A DNA stretch of 64,000 bases from positions 5,833,649 through 5,897,648 of the forward strand of contig NC_134899.1 in assembly GCF_041734735.1 (NCBI RefSeq). Direction: 5' to 3'. Below the pieces are notes generated by a model, which saw only the letters and a list, made by a program, of their open reading frames with translations, ran no database searches and had not been told where the DNA came from. This stretch comes from Babylonia areolata. Its lineage: Eukaryota > Mollusca > Gastropoda > Neogastropoda > Buccinidae. A program made the position numbers and the translations under genes. Within the stretch, counting starts at the first letter, position 1, and every line of letters starts with the position of its first letter. This document shows, in pieces, positions 22,816-64,000 of the stretch.

Positions 22816-24450
22816 TGTCCCCTTCTTTACCTTCTGAGTGAGACTCTCTCATCCTCATCCTGTGTTCCTGTCAACTCTGGCCTCAGCACGTCTCCGCAGA
22901 ACACACTGAGTGGCCATAAAAATCTGTGCTGTTTCTTTTGGAATCTCTAGCAATGAACACATGATACTAACTTAAATTTTTTTTTTAAAGATATCTAGAT
23001 CGGCCATGTTTAAATCAGTATTACAAAAATCACAATTTTCTGTCCTTTGCCACCACTGGTACCAACAAAGGGAGGAGGGGGAAAAAAAGGAGCAAACCAA
23101 AAAATTCAGAACGAACAGGATTTCTCTTCCACGAAACCAGAATGCCGGCAAGACATCTCAAATGCAATGGAATGCTGCAAACTCGTCTGTCGCATCTTAT
23201 TTACAAAACCTGTACATGGCAAGTTGAGGTTTTACACACACACACACACACACACGCACATACATACATACACATACCACCACCACCACCATCACACCAC
23301 ACACACATGCAGACATCACACACTACACACACAAACACATATTCAGTCGCCAATGTTACTCCCCCATCCCTTTAACTCTTTAACTGATGGTAAAGGAATG
23401 GCACAGCGTAGCAGGGATGGTGGGAGAGAAAGGGCAATCACAGTCCCCCCCCCCCCCTTCCCCCCTCCCCACACACACACAGAGTGTCAATGTAATACTG
23501 GAAGACACTGGAAACACAGGCAGCCCCTCACACACTTCTGCACTTCAAAATGAAGCCAGCCAGGAGCAATTAATACTCCACAATGCTGCGTACTGCCCAG
23601 TCAGTACTCTGAAGTCAGAACTACCCGGTGATAGGATCTGTTCTCTTTCAATGCTGTGTGTGTCCTGAAGCTTTGATGAATGACGAGGAGAAAGAGGATG
23701 ACAACCTTGATGATGATGACCACCACCATGATGATGGTGATGGTGGCTGGTTTTTCATGTGCAAAAGTACCCAGGAAGTTAATTTCATACACCTCAAATG
23801 ACTAATAAAGCATCTTTCTTGTGCTCCTCAACTGTCTTTTACGCAAACTTTGAATCATAATCAAATCTTGTGGGTCTGACTGAACATGACTGTCGATAAC
23901 GATGATTCTGGCAACAGTGATAGTAGCACGCAGGTCAGTTCATGGTATTTGGAAAAAAAAACTTTTTACCGTCAGAATGGAATGAAACACAAAGATATTT
24001 ATACATAATACATGAAATTATACACAACAACACAAAAAACAAAAAAATAAACAAGCCAGTGGGCATCTCACCCGTCCTGTGCACACACACACACAAAAAA
24101 AACAAAGACAGAATGCCCAATCATCCAGTTCAGAAAAAGGCATACAACATGAAGGGCTTTTCAGAAATAAATACAGGGGAATGGCCCAGCAAGGCTGAAC
24201 GAGGAAAGGAAGAGAAATCAGAAAGAAAAGGAAATGGCCAGAATCAGAGAGACAGACAGAAAGGAAGAGAAATCAGAAAGAAAAGGAAATGGCCAGAATC
24301 AGAGAGACAGACAGAAAAGAGGAAATTTCTAACACTGAATTTCCAGCAAGCGGAGGTAATGTTAAAACAGGAAAAGCCCCCACCATCCAAACTGGGGCCC
24401 ACACAGTGCTGATGTTTACTCTCACATGACACGCTTTCCTCACTGAAACA
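22816..24450. other. Simple sequence only
   Basis: Contains AC/CAC runs at 23230-23345, a C-run near 23446, (gat)n near 23700 and a 57-bp tandem duplication at about 24195-24316 (gaaatcagaaagaaaaggaa landmark). No gene was recognised. Confidence 0.45.
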
Positions 24451-24454
24451 CAAG

Positions 24455-24725
24455 TTAAAGGTTAAAGGTTAAAGGTCCCACAGTTTTTTATGACCATCGG
24501 GTGGTGGACCCATATCCACAATGTCTGGAGTTTGACATGTGAAAGCAAGGCCCAGTCGTCTCCTTCCCCTGTTTTAACCTTCCCCAAAATACGTCATTCA
24601 CACCTGTGCAGAGTGTGGAAAACCGGAGTGAAGACTTTTCTGAGGACACAACACCATGCTGAAACAGGGCCTCAAACCCTGATCACCGGTCAACACTTCA
24701 CTGATTTAACCATGGCACCCCCCAA
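24455..24725 (-). mobile_element. SINE family D
   Basis: Aligns block by block with 19640-19915: aaaggttaaaggtcccac, ggacccatatccaca, ttttaaccttcccc, and on the minus strand the B-box-like atcagggtttgaggccc. The head end is near 24725. Confidence 0.65.
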
Positions 24726-24729
24726 GAGT

Positions 24730-26555
24730 CGGCAGCTTGTATACAAACCTGTCAGAGCAATACAAGGATAAAAAACAACAAACATTTTTATGGACAGTTT
24801 TGTTACTGACAGTGCTAATGATTTGAATTTTCATCTCCTGGTTACTTCTCTTAAACTCTATGTAGGAGGACATTTTCAGTAACTGAAGAAAATAAGATGT
24901 TCCAAGAAACGCTGTTCTTGAAAAGCCTTCTGTTCCCCCTCCTCCACCACCTTACCCTCCATTCTACTAAATTTTCTTCTTCTTCTTCGTGTTTTTCTTC
25001 TATTAGGCCAATTACTTTGGTGATAATAAATTTAATCTCATGTTAATATTGATATTAGCATTATTTTACTATATTATGTACTGTTTGTTTATTTGTTTTA
25101 TTTCATTATTACATTACTTACTGTTTATGCATGTTATTTCATACAAGTCATAATATGGTTCATCTGCCGTCATGATAAAATTGAAGTGCAACGTTGTGAG
25201 CACAGTATAAGCTTTAAGCTTGTTGATGCTCTTTTGTCATTCAATGCATTGTAATCATGTGTATTGTTGAATAATTAAAGTTTATTTAAACCAAAAGCCT
25301 TACACAAGTTACAGAAACCTAGCCAAGAAAACATGAGCTACATTATCTTCTTCTTCTTCTTCGTTCATGGACTTCAACTCCCATGTTCACTTGTATGTAC
25401 ACGATTGGGCTTTTACATGTATGACCATTTTTACCCTGCCATGTAGGCAGCCATACTCTGTTTTCAGGAGTAAGCTACATTATGATATGCCTCATATTCA
25501 CAGTGAGAGGCTGAAAAACCTCTGTCATGATGCATTCAAGCTGCGTTCTAAAGTTATTGCATTTGGTTTTGTAACTGTTAAAAGAGGCAGACAGACAGAA
25601 AGAAAGAAAGAAAGAAAGAAAGAAAAAGTCAAACAGAAGGACAGACATTTTGAAAGCAATGGAAAACTGGCCCTTCATGTTGTTAATCAAAGACAAAACC
25701 AAAGTTTATCATAACAGTTCATATCAACTGCTAAGAAACAAAGAAATCAAAACAAATCAAATCAAATCAAATCAGGTCGCCGATGGCCCAGCACACACCA
25801 CAAAGGTGCCCAGGACACAACGAGAAAACAAAAAATACATCAAACAGAATCAGACTTTTAAACTTTGCTGGAATTAAAAAAAGCAAAAAAAACAAAGAGA
25901 GAAAACCGTACAGTCTACACTCAAGTGTTGAACAATGAAACCAAACATCCAAGAACAGCACCATTACCATGTTTTCAATTCACTCTTACACACCTTCTAT
26001 TTGCACACACAAACCAAACCAACCATGACAACCAACACAATCAAGAACACATATTTGTCAAAACCAACCTGTCCCTTCTTACAGTGCAGCAAAAGTCATA
26101 CAAACAAGATTGTCATGCAAAGCCAACACAACACAGTGTGACACCTCTGACTGGACGCCCCAGACAACGCACAAAAGCTCAAACCAAGTAAAATCTCTCA
26201 GGTCCGCCCCAACGTATGTCAATGCAGCACTAACCCTGCACCAGACGATCACTAGGTACAGCAGTGGTGATGCTCTGATATGCCAATGACTCTTATAACT
26301 GCCTCAAGGAAACACAAATATCATGAATAATACTTTGGGTACTAAGTCGTCCTGATCCTTGATGATACAGCAAAAACAAACGAAAAATATTTTCATGGGA
26401 AAAGCAAGCTGTTTGGGTCAGAGGCTGATCATCTGGAAATGGTGCACCACTCTGCATCTGCAAGTCGAATAAAGAAGTTCCTGGACACAGCTGATGTCAA
26501 AGATTTCCACTTTCCACTGAACCTGAAGAGACTTTCCTGCTTCATGTTCCCGAGT
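24730..26555. other. No gene; possible LINE 3' UTR at 25000-25290
   Basis: 25000-25290 is very AT-rich and ends gaataattaaagtttattta, resembling a LINE 3' terminus, but no coding part is attached. A (gaaa)n run lies at 25605-25630. The remainder is A-rich with no supported exon. Confidence 0.4.
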
Positions 26556-26559
26556 GTTC

Positions 26560-28070
26560 CTCTGAAGACAGTGAAGTTTTAAGTTCCTCTGAAGACAGTG
26601 AAGTTTTATGTTCCTCTGAAGACAGTGAAGTTTTATATTAGTTCCTCTGAAGACAGTGAAGTTTTATGTTCCTTCCTCTGAAGACAGTGAAGTTTTAAGT
26701 TCCTCTGAAGACAGTGAAGTATTATGTTCCTCTGAAGACAGTGAAGTTTTATGTTCCTTCCTCTGAAGACAGTGAGGTTTTAAGTTCCTCTGAAGACAGT
26801 GAAGTATTATGTTCCTCTGAAGACAGTGAAGTTTTATGTTTCTTCCTCTGAAGACAGTGAAGTTTTGTGTTCCTCTGAAGACAGTGAAGTTTTATGTTCC
26901 TCTGACGACAGTGAATGTTCCTCTGAAGACAGTGAAGTTTTACATTCCTTCCTCTGAAGACAGTGAAGTTTTATGTTCCTCTGAAGACAGTGAAGTTTTA
27001 TGTTCCTCTTAAGACAGTGAATGTTCCTCTGAAGACAGTGAAGTTTTATGTTCCTCTGAAGACAGTGAAGTTTTATGTTCCTCTGAAGACAGTGAATGTT
27101 CCTCTGAAGACAGTGAAGTTTTTTATGTTCCTCTGAAGGCAGTGAATGTTCCTCTGAAGACAGTGAAGTTTTATGTTCCTCTGAAGGCAGTGAATGTTCC
27201 TCTGAAGACAGTGAAGTTTTTTGTTACTCTGAAGACAGTGAATGTTCCTCTGAAGACAGTGAAGTTTTATGTTCCTCTGAAGACAGTGAAGTTTTATGTT
27301 CCTTCCTCTGAAGACAGTGAAGTTTTATGTTCCTCTGAAGACAGTGAAGTCTCTGAAGACAGTGAAGTTTTATGTTCCTCTGAAGACAGTGAAGTTTTAT
27401 GTTCCTCTGAAGACAGTGAAGTTTTATGTTCCTTCCTCTGAAGACAGTGAAGTTTTATGTTCCTCTGAAGACAGTGAAGTTTTATGTTCCTTCCTCTGAA
27501 GACAGTGAAGTTTTAAGTTTTATGTTCCTCTGAAGACAGTGAAGTTTTAAGTTTTATGTTCCTCTGAAGACAGTGAAGTTTTATGTTCCTCTGAAGACAG
27601 TGAAGTTTTAAGTTTTATGTTCCTCTGAAGACAGTGAAGTATTATGTTCCTCTGAAGACAGTGAAGTTTTAAGTTTTATGTTCCTCTGAAGACAGTGAAG
27701 TTTTAAGTTTTATGTTCCTCTGAAGACAGTTAAGTTTTATGTTCCTCTGAAGACAGTGAAGTTTTATGTTCCTCTGAAGACAGTGAATGTTCCTCTGAAG
27801 ACAGTGAAGTTTTATGTTCCTCTGAAGACAGTGAAGTTTTATGTTCCTCTGAAGACAGTGAAGTTTTATGTTCCATCCTCTGAAGACAGTGAAGTTTTAT
27901 GTTCCTCTGAAGACAGTGAAGTTTTAAGTTCCTCTGAAGACAGAGAAGTTTTATGTTCGTTCCTCTGAAGACAGAGAAGTTTTATGTTCGTTCCTCTGAA
28001 GACAGTGAAGTTTTATTGTTCCTCTGAAGACAGAGAAGTTTGATAGTTTAATATTCCTCTCCAGACAGAG
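26560..28070. repeat. 27-bp minisatellite, about 1.5 kb
   Basis: Tandem copies of a 27-bp unit, gttcctctgaagacagtgaa plus gttttat. Shorter (gaatgttcctctgaag) and longer (ttccttcctctg) variants disrupt the frame. It begins about 410 bp beyond the RECQL5 stop, on the 3' side. Confidence 0.92.
28012..28017 (-). promoter_or_regulatory. Candidate RECQL5 polyadenylation signal
   Basis: AATAAA on the minus strand, 466 bp past the RECQL5 stop, at the start of the 27-bp minisatellite. It is only a positional candidate; the motif is common in AT-rich sequence. Confidence 0.3.
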
Positions 28071-28482
28071 AAGTTACATACACTGGAGAGTTCTATATTA
28101 CTCTAAAGACAAAAGCCTACAACAGTGCAGCAGCATTCCTTGCAGACACACTGCTCAAGGGCCTCATGATGTAACAGTCCTCCTCACTGCACCTTGCCTT
28201 AGCTTTTATCTGCCTCACAAATGTCACCCTTTCAGTGCCTCATGACAGCAGAAAATGTTCACATATGCCACCTTTTTAGTGCTGCAAGTCAGCCCATCCT
28301 TTCTGTGCCTCATGATAAATAGTGAAAGGCCTCATGAGAAAAAGTCTATTTCACAACCCCCACCCTTTCAGAGCCTCATGAGACATCGTCCATTTCACAA
28401 CCCCCACCCTCTCAGAGCCTCATGAGACACTGTCCATTTCACAACCCCCACCCCTTCAGCGCCTCGTGACAGTTGAGCTGTT

Positions 28483-57820
<29,338 letters not shown>

Positions 57821-57899
57821 TTTCAGAAACTGCTGAACCAGTTTGTTTTTCTTCTGTTTGGTGTGTTCACACGTGTGGCACACTGATTTTTCTACTTGA

Positions 57900-58149
57900 A
57901 GAGTTCGTTTTTAGTGATCTCCCTTTGAAAGCAGACGACAGCCAAAGTCCAAAGGGAAACCGCATGCAGAGAAACATGCCTCGGGTCAAACACGGCACCA
58001 GTTGTGTACCATTTACGTGCTCACGTCATCTGAGCAATAAAACCATACACGTGTACATCAATAACATGTGGTTTTTCATATCCGTAATACGACTCTGGAA
58101 CAATAATCCCCACAAAGCCAAAGAAGTCCCAACTGTGGTTATCTTCACG
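57900..58149. other. Region immediately upstream of RECQL5
   Basis: No TATA box in a useful position, no clear CpG island and no divergent gene. The RECQL5 promoter is presumably here or in an upstream untranslated exon, but nothing specific can be pointed to. Confidence 0.3.
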
Positions 58150-58299
58150 GCAGCTTCTACCTATCTGTTGGGGTTTGAATGGAAGACTGGAACCATACAG
58201 TAAAGAGCATTTGATTTTACATGTGCGTCAATTTTTCCAACACTGCAGGCGTCTGCAACCTTGCCTCAGACCCGGCTGATGTGCATGATAAGTCCTGAA
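58150..58299 (+). mobile_element. SINE family E, 3' half
   Basis: gggtttgaatggaagactgg, accatacag, the catttgattttacatgtgcgt region, cagacccggctgatg: the same order as 12850-13000. Confidence 0.55.
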
Positions 58300-58530
58300 A
58301 ATTAAAGGTTAAATTTCATTTCTATAGCTTTTCACGCAGCCGTCGTGCCAGTGGCATCAGTATATCCATTGTGTCGGAGCTCGGCGACATTGGAAAGCGG
58401 AGCCCAGTCCTCTCCTTCCATTGTTTAAAGCTTCCTCTACGGACATCACAAGTACTCATTCATACCTGAGTGGAGAGAGGAAAATCGGCCGAGTAAATTG
58501 CCTTTCCCGAGGACACTCATCATACTTAAG
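58300..58530 (-). mobile_element. SINE family D, head missing
   Basis: Blocks ttaaaggttaaatttc, ggagcccagtcctctccttc, aatcggccgagtaaattgcc and cgaggacac line up with 24455-24640. Confidence 0.6.
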
Positions 58531-58899
58531 TCTATAGCCTACCTATCTTCAAACTAAAGATTACAGTCCCCATAAATTATAATTATAGTGTGTGGGTGTG
58601 TGTCTTGTGTGTGTGTACTGACAACAGTGCTATGGCCGGTACTAAAATCAAACTAACAAGATTGACGTGCTGAATTAACTAATGGGTTTTTTTTTGTTTT
58701 TGATTTTTTTCTCTCTCTTTCTCTCCCCCATGCAAATGCGCGCGCGCGTGTTCTGACAACAATGCAATGGCCCTGCTCATATCGAACCAACAAGGTTCAC
58801 TTGATGAATACATGTTCTCTCACTCTCTCTCTCTCAAGCAACTGACATATCGAAATAAACATATCATGTGCTGAGTTCATCTTCTGAATGTGTGTGTGT

Positions 58900-59030
58900 G
58901 TGTGACGTGTGTTTGTGTGCCGGCGTGAGTTCCATTCTTTCAACCCATGATTATGCAAACTTGAACACGGCTCACACACACACACACGGTTACAGACGGG
59001 GTGGAAAGCCGGAGGAGTGACGTCACGGAA
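58900..59030. promoter_or_regulatory. CRE-like site
   Basis: A perfect tgacgtca lies at about 59017-59024, followed by atcacccacggtgat, a near palindrome. It is 1.2 kb upstream of the RECQL5 start and next to a LINE end; no functional claim is possible. Confidence 0.25.
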
Positions 59031-59944
59031 TGATCACCCACGGTGATTACAACATGGAGAACAATGATAAGAAACTCTAGGGAGAGCTGGGCAGTACAAC
59101 AAGGTTTTCAGAGAAGAAGCCCCCCTTTTCTGCTGCTTCTGCCATTGCCTTGAGAGCCCATGTCCTCTCTCTGCCAGAAATCGACAGCTGTTTCATGAGG
59201 CTGTAGGCAGATGCGCCCACAAATCTCTATGGCGAGGACTTTTGTTTGGAAGCCAGATTCTCTCAGGCTGCTGGCTAGACTAGCATACTTCTCGGTCTTG
59301 TAGATGTGGGCTTTCTCCATTCTGCTTTCGTATAGCACAGTGAGCTCAATCAGAATCGTTTGTTTCGTTGCCTTGGAGTGGAGTACTATGTCAGGTCTCA
59401 TGCTGCTCTTGCTGATGATTTCTGGGTGTTAATTTCTTCCCCTCTGGTAGATCAGCTGTGCTTCCCAATCTTCGGCACCATCAAACAGCCCACGTTTCCA
59501 TCTTTGGAAACTTTGGATGCTGTTCCTGGCCAGACTGTATTGCCTTCTGCCGAGCGGAACTCTACTGGAACTTCTGGTGGAGTTGGTGCTCCTTAGACAG
59601 TGCTCGCTCCTTAGACAGTGCTCACAACGTGTGCAATTTCTTTTAGCACTTGGTTGTAACTCCATGTGTACAGTCCTTGGCTCAACGCCACTTTGCATGA
59701 GCTGAGGACATGTTCCGCTGTTTGTTTGCCATGGCAGATTGGGCACGCACGGTCATCTGCTTTCCCCCATTTCACCAAGTATTCGAGGGAAGGAGGTCGT
59801 ACACAGCTATTTACTTATTTATGTACGCTTATACTAGTAGTTGACTTCATCAAGTTTTTGCGCCTCATACATATTATTAGTAGTGGTAGTAGTTTAATGC
59901 ATTTATCTATTATTTATTCAGTTGTTTTTTTTTCTAAACTGAGG

Positions 59945-60065
59945 CCTGACTAAGCGCGTTGGGTTACGCTGCTGGTCAGGCATCTGCTTGGCAGATGTGA
60001 TGTAGCGTATATGGATTTGTCCGAACGCAGTGACGCCTCCTTGAGCTACTGAAACTGAAGCTGAT
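59945..60065 (+). mobile_element. SINE family B tail fragment
   Basis: ggcctgactaagcgcgttgg ... caggcatctgcttggcagat ... acgcctccttgagctactga: the family-B tail in sense orientation, inserted in the R2-like LINE between its linker and CCHC region. Confidence 0.8.
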
Positions 60066-60398
60066 CCTCAAAGGGGCCATGTTCCACGTGACATGTCGCT
60101 CCGAGTCCAGCTGATCGAGGCTCCTTTGGAATGCATTTTCCCATGTTGTCCGCTGCCCCTGCTGGCCTTGCTGGACTGCCTTTTGGACTCTTTTATCATC
60201 CTCTTCCTGCTTGATTTCCTGTATGATCATGTCTCTTTTTGCTTTCCCCCTTGCCTTGGACAACCATTCCATCTTTGTCGATCCCAGGCCCTGTCTGTTG
60301 GTTTGGGTGTGTCCTATTATTCCCTTCGCCTTATGGCTTTCTTTCGCTGCACTGACTGCCTCCTGACTTTCCATTTTCTATCAGTCTTCAGCTTGGGT

Positions 60399-60815
60399 TG
60401 GTGGAGTGATGGCCTAGAGGTAACGCGTCTGCCTAGGAAGCGAGAGATTCTGAGCGCGCTGGTTCGAATCACGGCTCAGCCGCCGATATTTTCTCCCCCT
60501 CCACGAGACCTTGAGTGGTGGTATGGACGCTAATCATTCGGATGAGACGATAAACCGAGGTCCCGTGTGCAGCATGCACTTAGCGCACGTAAAAGAACCT
60601 ACTGCAACAAAAGGGTTGTTCCTGGCAAATTATGTAGAAAAATCCACTGCAAAAGGAAAAACAAATAAAACTGAACGCAAGAAAAAAACACACACAAAAA
60701 ATGGGTGGCGCTGTAGTGTAGCGACACGCTCTCCCTGGGGAGAGCAGCCCGAATTTCACACAGAGAAATCTGTTGTGATAAAAAAGAAGTACAAATGCAA
60801 ATACATACAAATCGG
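60399..60815 (+). mobile_element. SINE family A, full length (reference copy)
   Basis: tRNA-like head at 60399-60480: A box gtgatggcctagagg, B box ggttcgaatca. Core: ctaatcattcggatgagacg, gcagcatgcacttagcgcac, tgtagaaaaatccactgc. Tail: gggagagcagcccgaatttc, agaaatctgttgtgataaaa, then a short caaatacataca end. It splits the R2-like LINE. Confidence 0.88.
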
Positions 60816-60966
60816 TTGGTTGGATCTCACAATACTGTCACATGAGTCTTCGAGCACGCTGAGAAGTCTTGCCTTCCCTAACTTGTATTTTTCGATAGGG
60901 GACTTAATGGGTAGCCTCAGCTTTGCTTGGCGACAGTAGAGTGCAACGTCAGTAAGACCAGGTGGG

Positions 60967-62150
60967 ACACTTGACTTGACTTGACTTGATCAACGATTGA
61001 GGCTTATTTGCCTGTTCGTTGTTCCTACGACTTCACGCATTTGTGGTTTGGTCACTGGTTTGTGAGTCCATTACTCTAGACAGGAAGGGGAGAACATAGC
61101 TGGATGGTTCTCCCAATATTTGTCTAGCCTTGTCTTGAAGGAGTTCAGGGAAGGGGCGGTGACAACACTGTCTGGCAAGCTGTTCCATCCGGCAACTACC
61201 CTGTTTGAGAAGAAGTTGCCTCTGATATCCAGGCGAAATCTGGATTTCGTCAGCTTGAAGGGGTTGCCTCGGAGGTCTCTTCTGCTATTGTCGGCAAGCT
61301 CGAATTTGGGATTGTCTACATTGTAGAAGGCGTGCAGGTATTTGTAGACCTCAATCATGTCCCCTCTGAGACGCCTGTGTTCCAGTGATGGTAGATGAAG
61401 GGCCCTCAGTCTTTCTGGGTACGGTTTGTCCTTCATTGACGCCAGCAATCGTGTTGCCCTTCTCTGAACGTCTTCCAGTTCGGCGCTGAGGGTTTTCTGG
61501 TAAGGCTGCCAGACTGCATGTCCATACTCCAGGATTGGTCGCACCATGCTTCTGAAAAGCATGACAAATGTCTCCTCTGTCAGGTGGTCGAAGGATCTCC
61601 GTATCACTCCTAATGTTCGGTTTGCTTTGGATGTGCACTGAGCGATATGCTGCTTAAATTTGAGCTTGTTGTCAATGACGACCCCAAGATCTTTTTCTGT
61701 TTCGCTTTCTGTCAATACAACAGTGCAATCCTTTCCATCCCCGCTCTTTCTTGTCATGTGGTACTTCGCCTCTGACTTTCTGTTACCCAGCTTGAGTACA
61801 CTGCATTTTTGTGGGTGGAACTTCAGCAGCCATTTTTGTGACCAGTCTTCCAGTTTGCCCAGGTCATCTTGCAGGAGCTCTGTGGCACCCTCCTCGTCAC
61901 TTCTTGTGTACACTTTTGTGTCATCCGCAAACATTTTTACGGATGAACTGATGCCTTGTGGTAGGTCGTTGATGAAGATGACGAAGAGGAGGGGACCAAG
62001 CACGCTCCCCTGAGGAATGCCACTTGAGACGTTTGCCTCCCTGGAGTATGAGCCGTTGACGACTACTCGTTGGCGCCTGTTCCTCAGGAAAGCGTCTATC
62101 CACCCCAGAACCTTGCCTGTAATACCATGGGCAGTTGCCTTCAGAAGAGC
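60967..62150 (-). mobile_element. CR1-like LINE, 5'-truncated
   Basis: One long minus-strand frame encodes the RT from motif B onward: SSGIPQGSVLGPLLFVIFIN, SSVKMFADDTKVY (catalytic FADD), EKDLGVVIDNKLKFKQH, MVRPILEYGHAVWQPY, ERLRALHLPSLEHRRLRGDM and GNFFSNRVVAGWNSLP, with a stop near 61071. The 3' end carries a (caagt)n run at 60967-60990, as in non-LTR elements. The frame is intact over about 360 residues, so the insertion is fairly young. It sits in the RT-to-linker junction of the R2-like LINE. Confidence 0.88.
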
Positions 62151-62964
62151 CATTTGCGTGTGTACTTGTTGATCTTTGCCTCAATCGACTCGACTGTGCG
62201 ACAGCTGATATCATATATCAGGAGAGGCCACAGGAGCTTTGGTATCAACATGGACTGTAGGCACCACACTTTAAATTTGCCAGGAAGGCCACACTGGTCT
62301 ATGATATGCAGGCCTTCTTTTGCTGTCTGCTTGGTTTCCTTTCCTCTTTTTGTGTTTTTCAGGGATTCATCATACGATCTTCCAATGTTCTTGACTGGTT
62401 CATCTGACACCGTTGGAATGGCTTGGTTGGCTACAGTGAGTGTTACCGTTTCAGCTACCTTTCCTTTACGCAGAGAGAGGCTCCGTGATTTCTTTGGTTT
62501 GGAGTTCATCCTGGCTGAGGCTGCTAGCTCGTTCAGCCGCTTCAATATTTCACGGGTGTCATCCTCATTTGTTGAAAGGACTGTTGTGTCATCCATGAAG
62601 GCTTTCAAAGGAGGTACCTGGTGTCCGTTACCGAGGTCGGCTCGATCCGTTCCCTTCATTGAAGTCTTCAAGATCACCTCCATTGCCAGCACTAACAGGA
62701 TTGGAGAAATTGCACAGCCCATGGCTATGCTCACTTCCAGATTGATCCAATCTGTCGTGTATTCCTTGGTGGTGAACCGCACTGAGAAGCCATGGAAGTA
62801 CTTCTTCAGCATTTCCCTGGTGTTCGTTGGTACATTGTGTATCTCGAGAGCCAGTTGGATCATCTCATGAGGAACTGACCCATACGCATTTGCCAGATCA
62901 AGCCATACCACGTCAAGGTTCTTTTTCTCTGCCTTTGCTCTTTGGATTGCATCCCAAATCATGT

Positions 62965-63780
62965 ATGATGCAGTGAGTTGTCTATGTCATGGTTTCTCTG
63001 ATGATCTTCAACAGACTGATGCATGGACCCCATAAAATGTTGTTCCACAGGGTGAATGTGGACATTGCTGCTGTGCAGCAGTCCAGACTGAGAGATGACA
63101 GATTTTTCCGTGAGAAACAGTACACCATGTTCTGGTGACTGATTTCTTAAAATTATCTGCTCTACTTGGCTTTTTCTTTTTTCCTCAAGGCCCGGCCAGC
63201 ACATTTGGTTTATGCGTAGCCATAGATCAGTCATCTGCCTTTTGCCTTTTTTGTTTTTGCTTTTAAAATAATAAAATCTATGCAGATGATGTGTGGCGTA
63301 TTTGGACCAATCTGCAAGCTTTGACACATCATTCAAACTATTTCAGAATTTCTGCATTGGGTTAAGTGGGTATCATACAAGTCTTGAAGGCCTTGTCTCT
63401 TTTATAATTTTTTTTTTTTTTTTCTTTATTGTGGGTGCAGATATTCATCACAGGGAGTGTGGTTGGTTGGTGTGGATACAGCAATCGATGGTGGTGAATG
63501 TAAATGAAAATGTTGAGTTTTTGCATTGTTCAGTTTTTACATGAATTTTCCATTGTGCGAAGAAAGAAGACTTAAGATCATCATTAAAAAAAACATATAT
63601 GAGGGGTTGGAAAATAAACCTTCGATGACAGCAGCTGGGACACACTGTAATCTGAATACAGTGCATCATTTCTTCATAAAAATATAACAACAAAACAAAG
63701 CTCACATGAACAGATTTCCTCACATGTATCACATGTCAGCAAGATCAGGGAGACTCAGTGTAGGAGTCCTTTGGCAGTAT
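62965..63780. other. No gene recognised
   Basis: 62965-63300 may continue the 5' part of the R2-like LINE in degraded form (minus frame with HRNHDIDN-like text), but no motif is convincing. A T-run lies at 63408-63424. The rest is AT-rich. Confidence 0.35.
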
Positions 63781-63784
63781 TAAC

Positions 63785-64000
63785 TCACTCAGTACGGCCA
63801 GTCCTCTCTTCTCCTCTCCACAGACCCCTCGGATGTCCAGTGGGTGTCTGAATGACCCAACCTTTAGCTTCCGTCATCAGAATTGTTTGTCAACATTCAC
63901 CTCTTCAGTATAAGAGCCTTCCGCTTGCAATATTTTGATGATGGTAATTGGGGTGAAACGCTGTTAACGTCGTCTCTTTCGCCGTTCGTATGGAGAGAGT
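63785..64000. mobile_element. TTAA-associated MITE, cut by the window edge
   Basis: TTAA (63781-63784) then ctcactcagtacgg; at the edge ccgttcgtatggagagagt forms the matching inverted end. At least 216 bp; the expected right-hand TTAA would start at or just past the last base. Confidence 0.7.

Larger units (their letters stand above)
59067..62962 (-). mobile_element. R2/NeSL-like LINE (restriction-like endonuclease type), interrupted
   Basis: Minus strand, 5' to 3'. RT in 62141-62962: motif A DVVWLDLANAYGSVPH, motif B SIAMGCAISPILLVLAMEV, motif C KAFMDDTTVLS. The frame stops at KYTRKWL (62150) and resumes at 60960 as VALYCRQAKLRLPIK, beyond an inserted CR1 LINE. Then a lysine-rich linker (60070-60396), CPICHGKQTAEHVLSSC (about 59740), the endonuclease-like RPDIVLHSKATKQTILIELT (about 59390), and a 3' end at about 59067. 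Several in-frame stops lie at 59430-59650, plus two SINE insertions, so it is inactive. The clade call rests on the RT plus CCHC plus endonuclease order. Confidence 0.78.

Noticed and set aside
57821-57883. Upstream in-frame extension of RECQL5 starting at GTG
   Set aside because: No ATG is present in it, and the next codon ATG at 57820 gives the expected N-terminal length.
60399-60480. Functional tRNA gene
   Set aside because: Has A and B boxes but continues into the SINE-A core and tail, which recur elsewhere; it is a SINE head.

Overview
The window is animal nuclear DNA dominated by repeats: long microsatellites and minisatellites, tRNA-derived SINEs, LINE pieces and TTAA-targeting DNA transposons. 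It holds one intact host gene with introns. The repeat composition fits a marine mollusc, probably a gastropod; that is an inference, because nothing in the sequence names the species.

The host gene is RECQL5 (RecQ-like DNA helicase 5), minus strand, coding from 57820 down to 28483. Fourteen coding exons can be placed with GT/AG splice sites, and their phases all agree. They give a predicted protein of 1118 residues with the complete RecQ helicase core, a four-cysteine zinc site, a KIX-like region, a long acidic serine-rich linker ending in a histidine tract, and a C-terminal SRI domain. RECQL5 restrains RNA polymerase II elongation and homologous recombination, so this would be a full-length nuclear genome-stability protein.

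Region 1-28 kb lies downstream of RECQL5 and holds no convincing host gene. It contains two 238-bp MITEs in opposite orientation, three LINE 3' fragments (2.2, 10.3 and 15.1 kb), SINEs of several families, and minisatellites with 17, 24, 39, 39, 27, 52 and 144-bp units.

Region 28-58 kb is RECQL5 with its large introns. Intron 10 carries a TTAA-flanked deletion derivative of a Kolobok-like transposon. Intron 8 carries a nested stack: a SINE split by a 6.4-kb piggyBac-like element, which contains a fossil DIRS-type retroelement. Other introns hold minisatellites (units of 44, 41, 47, 57 and 69 bp), a perfect 134-bp palindrome, and SINEs.

Region 58-64 kb, upstream of RECQL5, holds an R2/NeSL-like LINE (restriction-like endonuclease type). 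It is interrupted by a CR1-like LINE and two SINEs. A MITE runs into the right edge of the window.

The most interesting non-genic observation is that a tRNA-derived SINE at 18.5 kb ends in about 60 bp almost matching the 3' end of the R2-like LINE at 59.1 kb, which suggests a SINE/LINE partnership. No wholly new gene system was recognised.
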